64,000 nt of DNA from Cyanobium sp. AMD-g (GTDB taxonomy: Bacteria; Cyanobacteriota; Cyanobacteriia; PCC-6307; Cyanobiaceae): positions 372,001 through 436,000 of the forward strand of contig NZ_JAGQCW010000002.1 of the NCBI RefSeq assembly GCF_024346395.1. The letters run 5' to 3'. The translations under genes were made by a program, and so were the position numbers. The notes below the pieces were generated by a model, which saw only the letters and a program-made list of their open reading frames with translations, was not told the origin of the DNA and did no database searches. Shown here in pieces: positions 58,408 through 64,000 of the stretch (its first letter is position 1; every line of letters starts with the position of its first letter).

Positions 58408-59778
58408 TTACCCCAGCGCCGAGGGCACGATCAGCCGCTGCAGCCGGAGGGCCAGCTCCTCGGTGAGCGCCTGCACCGCCTGGCGGCGATCACGGCGGTA
58501 GTCCGCCATCCGATCGTCCACCACGATCGGTGCGTCGATGCTGATCCGCGCCCGCAGCCGGCCCAGCCGTGGGCGCTGGTTGGCGGTCTGGCCCTGGATC
58601 CGGCACTGGGTGTCCCAGAGCAGCAGCAGCGTGTCGGCGAAGCGCTCCTGGCTGGGCCGCTCGCGCACATAGCTGCCGCTCACGGCCACAAACGACTCCA
58701 CCACGCGCATGTGCCACAGCTGGGCCTCGGTTTCCGCCGCCAGCCGGTCGGCCAGTCCCTGGGCCAGGGGGCTCAGGGGCGTGGCGTTGGCGGGCTGGGG
58801 AGGGTAAAGCCGATCCCAGCCCGCCTGCTCCAGCCGCCGGCAGCGGTCGGTGAGGCTGCCGCTGGGTTGCAGCCCGAAGGACAGCTCCACCCGCCGCAGC
58901 GACAGATCCATCAACCGCTGCAGCCGGGGCCCGAAGGGGGTCGTGGCGGCCTCCGCCGCCGGGACGTCCCCGTCCGGCAGGCAGAGGTGCACCTTGTCGC
59001 GGTAGAAGGCCTCCATCTGCTCAAGCATGCGCTCCCCGAGCCGCACCAGTCGCTCCAGCAGCCGGGCGGCGGCCAGGTCGTGGCTGGGGTCGGGGCCCAG
59101 GCCCGCCCCCTCCTCCAGGCGGCAGAGCAGGGCCTCGATCGCCCCCCAGATCGGTGTGGTGTAGCTGTACTGCAGCCCGATCGGCAGCAGGTCCATGCGT
59201 TCGCGGCGACCGGCGTCGGCGAGGTCGGCCGCCGTCCAGAAAGCGAGCTGGGCGGTGCCGGGCTCCAGGGGGCTGAGCAACTCGTTGTGGCCATTGGTGG
59301 CCCCTTCCGGCGCCAGGGCGAAGGGGTGGGGGCCGTCCAGCAGCAGGCGCCGGGCCGTGCGCAGGGCCGGCAGATCCAGCTTGCTGCGCTGGATCGAGCC
59401 GCCCCCCAGGTGCGTGAACAACCAACCCATCCCCGCCCCGGCCCAGAGGGGAATGCCGCGGTCGAACAGGAACTGGCCGGTGGGGGCCGGATCGAAGCGC
59501 AGGCCCTGCCGCCGCCCCGCCCTCGCCAGTTCCACCCACAGCAGCTGGGCCATGCTGAGGGGGTCATCGAGGCTGGGATGCCGGAAGGCGAGCAGCAGCC
59601 GGCTCTCCCTGGCCTGGAAGGAGCGCATCGCCTCCACGAGCGAGGCCATGCCGTCCACCTCCACCGTGTCGATCCGGCAGCGCCAGCGCAGCCACAGCGG
59701 CAGCACCAGCCGCCCCACCGCCAGCACCCGGCCATCGAGCCTGGGGGGCAGGAATTCCAGGGGTGGGGCGGTGGCCAT
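58408..59778 (-). CDS. 1-acyl-glycerol-3-phosphate acyltransferase-like (PlsC) protein
   Basis: 456 aa, longer than typical PlsC (~250 aa). The catalytic HxxxxD-type motif is FRHPSLDDPLS (~residue 65-72), the glycerophosphate-binding part GIPLWAGAGMG and the FALAPEGATNG motif (EGxxN, as in EGTR) follow. The C-terminal ~230 residues have no recognised domain and are helical. It could acylate a lysophospholipid or another glycerolipid. ATG at 59778. It is convergent with the oxygenase gene and divergent from the Coq4-like gene. Confidence 0.78.
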   Translation of the reverse strand: MATAPPLEFLPPRLDGRVLAVGRLVLPLWLRWRCRIDTVEVDGMASLVEAMRSFQARESRLLLAFRHPSLDDPLSMAQLLWVELARAGRRQGLRFDPAPTGQFLFDRGIPLWAGAGMGWLFTHLGGGSIQRSKLDLPALRTARRLLLDGPHPFALAPEGATNGHNELLSPLEPGTAQLAFWTAADLADAGRRERMDLLPIGLQYSYTTPIWGAIEALLCRLEEGAGLGPDPSHDLAAARLLERLVRLGERMLEQMEAFYRDKVHLCLPDGDVPAAEAATTPFGPRLQRLMDLSLRRVELSFGLQPSGSLTDRCRRLEQAGWDRLYPPQPANATPLSPLAQGLADRLAAETEAQLWHMRVVESFVAVSGSYVRERPSQERFADTLLLLWDTQCRIQGQTANQRPRLGRLRARISIDAPIVVDDRMADYRRDRRQAVQALTEELALRLQRLIVPSALG

Positions 59779-59845
59779 GGCCGGAGGTTAGGCGGGCAGA
59801 AATGGGGAGAATGGCTCCTCGACCAGCTGCTGGCCCGACTGCTCC

Positions 59846-60547
59846 ATGAAGATCGATCCCTCCCTGCGGTACCAGGCGCTGCGCACGGCCGTGGGGGTGC
59901 TGGAGACCGCCCGCGATCCCGAGCACACCCTCACCCACGCCCTGCCGATGCTGGATCTGCTGACCAATTCCCCCCTCGGCGAACGGGGTCGGGAGCAGCT
60001 GCTGGCGGATGACGCGCTGCGCGCCCTGGCGGAGGAGCGCTACTGGGGGCCCTGGCCCTCGGCCGAGGAGCTGGCCCGGATGCCGGCCGGCAGCCTTGGC
60101 CGGCTCCACCAGGAGCGCTTTGAGCGGCTCGGGCTCCATGCCGTCCCCCCGCCCGACACCAGCAGCATGGATGGCCCCGGGGCCTATCTGCAGCTGCGGT
60201 TGCGGGCCACCCATGATCTCCACCATGTGGTGCTGGCGATCCCGTCGGATGTGGCCGGCGAGGCCAGCGGTTCGGCCTACTACGCTTCCGCCCTGCGCCA
60301 GCCGGGGTCGATTGCTGTGCTGACCGCGTGGATGGTCCACGGCTATGTGGCCCCTGAAGAGGATGCACGGATCTGGGACGGCATCCGCTTCGGACTGGAG
60401 GTGGCCCGCCGTCTGGGCCCCCGCCTGCTGGCGATGCGCTGGGAGGAGGGCTGGACCACCCCCATCGCCACCTGGCGTGAGCGGCTCGGTCTCGACGCGC
60501 TGCTGCAGGCCAGCCCATTCCCTGAGGAACTGGCCCTGATGGGCTGA
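59846..60547 (+). CDS. Coq4-like protein
   Basis: 233 aa, all of Coq4 size. The metal signature HDxxHx11E is complete: His123, Asp124, His127 and Glu139 (RATHDLHHVVLAIPSDVAGE). The upstream ARMPAGSLGRLHQERFERLG segment matches Coq4. In ubiquinone-making organisms Coq4 helps assemble the quinone synthesis complex (with decarboxylation/oxidation activity). Cyanobacteria lack ubiquinone, so a role with plastoquinone or another prenyl compound is a guess. The second Coq4-like gene of the window is at 6694. Confidence 0.83.
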   Translation: MKIDPSLRYQALRTAVGVLETARDPEHTLTHALPMLDLLTNSPLGERGREQLLADDALRALAEERYWGPWPSAEELARMPAGSLGRLHQERFERLGLHAVPPPDTSSMDGPGAYLQLRLRATHDLHHVVLAIPSDVAGEASGSAYYASALRQPGSIAVLTAWMVHGYVAPEEDARIWDGIRFGLEVARRLGPRLLAMRWEEGWTTPIATWRERLGLDALLQASPFPEELALMG

Positions 60548-60565
60548 GGTGCCGCACCCCTCCCC

Positions 60566-61075
60566 TCAGCGCAGTTCGAGGGGGGTGATCGGCCCCTCGC
60601 CCCGCTTCACCCCCAGCCGGATCGGCCGGGGCGGACCCTGGGCTGGCAGGGTCACCTCCACCCAGAGCTGCTCGCCGGCCGGGCGGCGGGAGGGATCGGC
60701 CACGCCGGGTGGGATGAAGTAGGCCACCGAGGGCCCCAGGCGCCAGCCTTCGCCCTGCGGTGTCGCCGGCAGGCTCTCCGAGCGGGGGGTGGCGTCCGTG
60801 GCCAGGGTGGCCCGCACCCGGTCGGCCTCGCTGCGCAGCACCAGCCGCTCCCCCGACCAGGGCCTGGACTGGCCGGCCGGCACTTCGGGGGCCGGCACCA
60901 GCAGGGCCAGGTTCACGTAGCGCCCCCGGATCGGCAGGTGGGGATCCACCGGCTCGCTCAGCATCCAGCCACGGGGCAGGGTGGCCCGATCCAGCAGCAG
61001 CTGGCCCCCCAGGCTCAGCAGCAGTCCGCCCTGCAGCAGGGCCACCAGCAGGCCGCGCGCCGGCCCGGGGATCAT
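60566..61075 (-). CDS. GDYXXLXY domain-containing membrane-anchored protein
   Basis: 169 aa from the ATG at 61075. One N-terminal membrane helix (GLLVALLQGGLLLSLGGQLL) then a soluble domain with the GDYxxLxY-like motif IRGRYVNLAL (~residue 48-57), where Asp is Arg here, and GVADPSRRPAGEQLWVEVTL. This family is usually encoded with DUF2157 proteins, exactly as here: the upstream DUF2157 stop overlaps this start by 4 nt. The role is unknown, possibly a membrane complex. Confidence 0.82.
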   Translation of the reverse strand: MIPGPARGLLVALLQGGLLLSLGGQLLLDRATLPRGWMLSEPVDPHLPIRGRYVNLALLVPAPEVPAGQSRPWSGERLVLRSEADRVRATLATDATPRSESLPATPQGEGWRLGPSVAYFIPPGVADPSRRPAGEQLWVEVTLPAQGPPRPIRLGVKRGEGPITPLELR

Positions 61076-62235
61076 GGGGTCCCCCTGGCGATGGCCCGGG
61101 CCACGAGCCGGCGGCGCAGCAGCTCCAGGCCCCAGCCGCCGCCGAGGAACAGCACCCCCAGCCCGATCAGGCTGGCGGAACGCCCCAGGCTGTCCATCAC
61201 CTGGGACACATAGAAGGCCAGCACGTCGATGGCGATCAGGGCGGCGCCGAGGTTGACCCGCTCGGAGCGGCCCTCCATCACGCCCCAGGCCACCAGCAGC
61301 AGCCCGCCGACCGCCCACCACAGATAGGTGAACACGCCGGCGTCCTGCTGGGTGGACCAGGCCAGCGCCACCCCCGGCAGCAGCCAGCCGATCGCCACCG
61401 CCAGGGGCCAGGCGCGACGGCCCCGCAGGCGCAGGCCCAGCAGCAGGGGGCCCCCCAGGGCGACGGTCCAGCCGACGAGCGCCAGGGGCAGCGGCAAGGT
61501 GGCGGTGGTGGGGCCCCCGTGGCTGAGCAGTTGCCAGAGCAGGCCCGCCGGCAGCAGCCCCAGGCCTCCCAGCCAGAGCAGCACCCGCCGCGGCGCCGGG
61601 GCGGGGCCCGCCCCCGCCGGCGCCGCCAGATAACAGAGGCTGAGCAGCACCAGGCCCGCCGCCGGCGCCAGCACGGCCGTCGGATCCCCGGATCCCTGCT
61701 GCAGTCCCTCGCTGGCGGCATCGACGGCCCGCTGCCATTCACCGAGCAGCCAGGCCGGCCCCAGCAGGGCCAGCAGCGCCAGCTGGGGCCACTGGCGCAG
61801 CAGCACCCAGCCCAGGCCCGCGCCGATGGCCCAGAGCAGCAGCCCCAGGGGCCAGTGGGCCTCGAGATGGAACAGCTGGCCGGCCAGGAACAGGCCCGCC
61901 CCCAGGGTCACCGTGCCCACGCCGTGCAGGCTCACCGCCAGGGGCGGGAAGCGGCGCTCCACGGCGCCGCCTCCCCCGTGCAGGCCCACCACCAGCGCCA
62001 GCAGCAGGCCGAAGCGCTGGCCGGGCCCGAGGGCCGCCCAGTGGGTGGAGACGAACAGCAGCAGCCCGGCGGCCACCAGCACGCCCCCCAGGGCGACCGC
62101 CACCAGCACCGGCACCCGCAGCCGCGGGCGGCCGGGCTGGGCCCGCTCCCAGGCCCGGATCGCCTCGGCGCCGGCGGCATCGATCAGGCCCGCCTGCCGC
62201 CAGCGCTCCAGCCGTGATTCCCAGCCGTCAGCCAT
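61072..62235 (-). CDS. DUF2157 membrane protein
   Basis: 387 aa. A short cytoplasmic N terminus ([20 protein letters not shown], the typical DUF2157 start) and about ten to twelve membrane helices, including [20 protein letters not shown] and the [20 protein letters not shown] segment. DUF2157 is a family of unknown function found with GDYXXLXY proteins. Start ATG at 62235. It is divergent from valS; the interval is 60 nt. Confidence 0.87.
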   Translation of the reverse strand: MADGWESRLERWRQAGLIDAAGAEAIRAWERAQPGRPRLRVPVLVAVALGGVLVAAGLLLFVSTHWAALGPGQRFGLLLALVVGLHGGGGAVERRFPPLAVSLHGVGTVTLGAGLFLAGQLFHLEAHWPLGLLLWAIGAGLGWVLLRQWPQLALLALLGPAWLLGEWQRAVDAASEGLQQGSGDPTAVLAPAAGLVLLSLCYLAAPAGAGPAPAPRRVLLWLGGLGLLPAGLLWQLLSHGGPTTATLPLPLALVGWTVALGGPLLLGLRLRGRRAWPLAVAIGWLLPGVALAWSTQQDAGVFTYLWWAVGGLLLVAWGVMEGRSERVNLGAALIAIDVLAFYVSQVMDSLGRSASLIGLGVLFLGGGWGLELLRRRLVARAIARGTP

Positions 62236-62295
62236 GGGCCCAGGCTAGGAGTGGCCACCCTTTTGCGACCATGGGCCCACTGCCCCAGGCCCCCC

Positions 62296-64000
62296 GTGTC
62301 CGCCGAGCCCCTGCCCAAGACCTACGACCCGGCCGCCACCGAGGCGCGCTGGCAGGCGGCCTGGGAGGCGGCCGGCGCCTTCCACCCCGACCCCACGGCG
62401 CCCGGAGAACCCTTCTCGGTGGTGATCCCGCCGCCGAACGTGACCGGCAGCCTGCACATGGGCCACGGCTTCGAGACGGCCCTGATCGACACGATCGTGC
62501 GTTTCCAGCGCCTGCAGGGGAAGAACGTGCTGTGCCTGCCCGGCACCGACCACGCCTCGATCGCGGTGCAGACGCTGCTGGAGAAGCAGATCAAGGCGGA
62601 AGGCGGCAGCAAGGACGACCTGGGACGCGACGCCTTCCTGGAGCGGGCCTGGGCCTGGAAGGGGGAGAGCGGCGGCACGATCGTGGGCCAGCTGCGCCGG
62701 CTCGGCTATTCGGTCGACTGGCGCCGTGAGCGCTTCACCCTCGACCCGGGCCTGAGCGCGGCGGTGGTGGAGGCCTTCGTGCGCCTGCACGAGCAGGGGC
62801 TGATCTACCGCGGCGAATACCTGGTCAACTGGTGCCCGGCCTCGGGATCGGCGGTGAGCGATCTGGAGGTGGAGATGAAGGAGCTGGACGGCCACCTCTG
62901 GCACTTCCGCTATCCGCTTTCCGGTGGCCCTGCCGCCGACGGCACCGACCACCTGGTGGTGGCCACCACCCGCCCCGAGACCCTGCTGGGCGACACCGGC
63001 GTGGCGGTGCATCCCACCGATCCGCGCTACGCCGCCCTGGTGGGCCAGACGATCACCCTGCCCCTGGTGGGACGCCAGATCCCGATCGTGGCGGATGAGC
63101 ACGTGGATCCGGCCTTCGGAACGGGCTGCGTCAAGGTGACCCCCGCCCACGACCCCAACGACTTCGCCATCGGCAGCCGCCACGGCTTGCCCCTGATCAC
63201 GGTGATGGCCAAGGACGGCAGCATGAACACGGCGGCCGGCCGCTTCGCCGGCCTGGACCGCTTCGAGGCCCGCAAGGCGGTGGTGGCGGCGATGGAGGCC
63301 GAGGGCTTTCTGGTGAAGGTGGAGCCCCACCGCCACAGCGTGCCCTTCTCCGATCGCGGCAAGGTGCCGGTGGAGCCGCTGCTCTCCACCCAGTGGTTCG
63401 CCCGGGCCGAACCGCTGGCCGCCCGCTGCCGCGAGGCGCTCGATGGCGGCGCGCCCCGCTTCGTGCCCGAGCGCTGGGAGAAGGTCTACCGCGACTGGCT
63501 CACCGACATCCGCGACTGGTGCATCAGCCGCCAGCTCTGGTGGGGCCACCGCATCCCCGCCTGGTTCGTGGTCAGCGAGACCGGCGGCGTGATCACCGAG
63601 GCCACGCCCTACGTGGTGGCCCGCGATGCCGCCCAGGCCCGCGCCAAGGCGGTGGCGCAGTTCGGTGACGCCGGCCGGGAGCTGCAGCTGGAGCAGGACC
63701 CGGACGTGCTCGACACCTGGTTCTCCAGCGGCCTGTGGCCCTTCTCCACCCTGGGCTGGCCCGAGACGCAGGCCGCCGATCTGGCCCGGTGGTACCCCAC
63801 CAGCGTGCTGGTGACGGGTTTCGACATCATCTTCTTCTGGGTGGCCCGCATGACGATGCTGGCGGGCGCCATGCAGCCCCTCGGCGCCGGCCAGCCCTGG
63901 ATGCCCTTCGCCGACGTGATGATCCACGGCCTGGTGCGGGACGAGAACAACCGCAAGATGAGCAAGAGCTCCGGCAACGGCATCGATCCGCTGCCGCTGA
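62296..64000 (+). CDS. valS: Valyl-tRNA synthetase ValS, 3' end outside window
   Basis: 568 codons of the frame starting at GTG 62296 ([20 protein letters not shown]); no stop before the window end. Class I signatures are in order: [17 protein letters not shown] with HMGH (HIGH-type, residues 54-57), the editing (CP1) domain beginning near GHLWHFRYP with [53 protein letters not shown], and KMSKS at 554-558. It charges tRNA-Val in the cytoplasm. The C-terminal anticodon domain and coiled coil would lie beyond 64000. It is divergent from the DUF2157 gene. Confidence 0.96.
   Translation, partial: MSAEPLPKTYDPAATEARWQAAWEAAGAFHPDPTAPGEPFSVVIPPPNVTGSLHMGHGFETALIDTIVRFQRLQGKNVLCLPGTDHASIAVQTLLEKQIKAEGGSKDDLGRDAFLERAWAWKGESGGTIVGQLRRLGYSVDWRRERFTLDPGLSAAVVEAFVRLHEQGLIYRGEYLVNWCPASGSAVSDLEVEMKELDGHLWHFRYPLSGGPAADGTDHLVVATTRPETLLGDTGVAVHPTDPRYAALVGQTITLPLVGRQIPIVADEHVDPAFGTGCVKVTPAHDPNDFAIGSRHGLPLITVMAKDGSMNTAAGRFAGLDRFEARKAVVAAMEAEGFLVKVEPHRHSVPFSDRGKVPVEPLLSTQWFARAEPLAARCREALDGGAPRFVPERWEKVYRDWLTDIRDWCISRQLWWGHRIPAWFVVSETGGVITEATPYVVARDAAQARAKAVAQFGDAGRELQLEQDPDVLDTWFSSGLWPFSTLGWPETQAADLARWYPTSVLVTGFDIIFFWVARMTMLAGAMQPLGAGQPWMPFADVMIHGLVRDENNRKMSKSSGNGIDPLPL

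Noticed and set aside
1-64000. tRNA, rRNA or CRISPR array
   Set aside because: No tRNA T-loop with matching acceptor stem, no rRNA-like sequence, and no regularly spaced direct repeats other than the coding decapeptide array at 40754-40963.

Overview
The window looks like the chromosome of a high-GC picocyanobacterium of the Cyanobium / freshwater Synechococcus type. The pointers are a cyAbrB regulator, a DUF4079 membrane protein, an NDH-SelD fusion, several small proteins of the sort known mainly from Synechococcus/Cyanobium, and repeated HIP1 octamers (GCGATCGC). This is inference from gene content; no rRNA or tRNA gene is visible. Genes are tightly packed and many convergent pairs overlap at their 3' ends.

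Layout. 0-4 kb: molybdenum cofactor genes (partial mobA, moaA) facing an FdhF/YdeP-type Mo oxidoreductase. 4-10 kb: VOC protein, glutaredoxin, a DGPF (YCII) protein with its ECF42-type sigma factor, a DUF1971 protein, a TerB/Coq4-like protein and catalase-peroxidase katG. 10-13.4 kb: a small membrane protein coupled to an unusual lysozyme + L,D-transpeptidase protein, a CaCA exchanger and a small secreted protein. 13.4-25.7 kb: SulP transporter, then a selenium block (NDH-SelD fusion, mnmH, a PhnD/selenate-type binding protein and, 3.4 kb further on, the ABC ATPase and fused permease), interrupted by ChaN-PDZ, SDR, CDF and DoxX genes. 25.7-30.2 kb: guanine deaminase, a frameshifted small secreted protein, an OprB porin and a secreted amidohydrolase, in DNA visibly less GC-rich than its surroundings. 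30.4-36.6 kb, all minus strand: MscS, moaB, an O-methyltransferase, a metallophosphatase and a methylglyoxal-synthase-like/lipid kinase fusion. 36.9-38.5 kb: two decaying genes, a HAD phosphatase with an in-frame TGA and the 3' part of a linear amide C-N hydrolase. 38.6-48.2 kb: DHFR-like protein, BASS transporter, a decapeptide-repeat DUF3721 protein, GNAT, OsmC-like, TauE/SafE with divergent ArsR, HPP, then a redox group (cytochrome b561-like, YedY-like Mo enzyme, CcdA-thioredoxin fusion, DUF4079, DM13). 48.3-53.5 kb: a Kir-like channel lacking the TVGYG filter, an EamA transporter, ECF sigma / anti-sigma / double ChrR-cupin, a Zn/Mn ABC permease and small proteins. 53.7-64 kb: cyAbrB, MscS with an SBP-like lipoprotein, small cyanobacterial proteins, a 2OG-Fe(II) oxygenase, an acyltransferase, a second Coq4-like protein, a GDYXXLXY + DUF2157 pair and the first two thirds of valS.

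How the genes fit together. MobA/MoaA/MoaB supply molybdopterin for the FdhF/YdeP and YedY-like enzymes. SelD and MnmH together would make 2-selenouridine in tRNA, and the PhnD-type transporter is the plausible selenium importer. Two sigma-factor modules and katG point to oxidative-stress responses. The most notable items are the lysozyme/L,D-transpeptidase fusion with its holin-like partner, the filter-less Kir channel, the decapeptide-repeat/His-rich DUF3721 protein, the split selenium block and the decayed 36.9-38.5 kb island.
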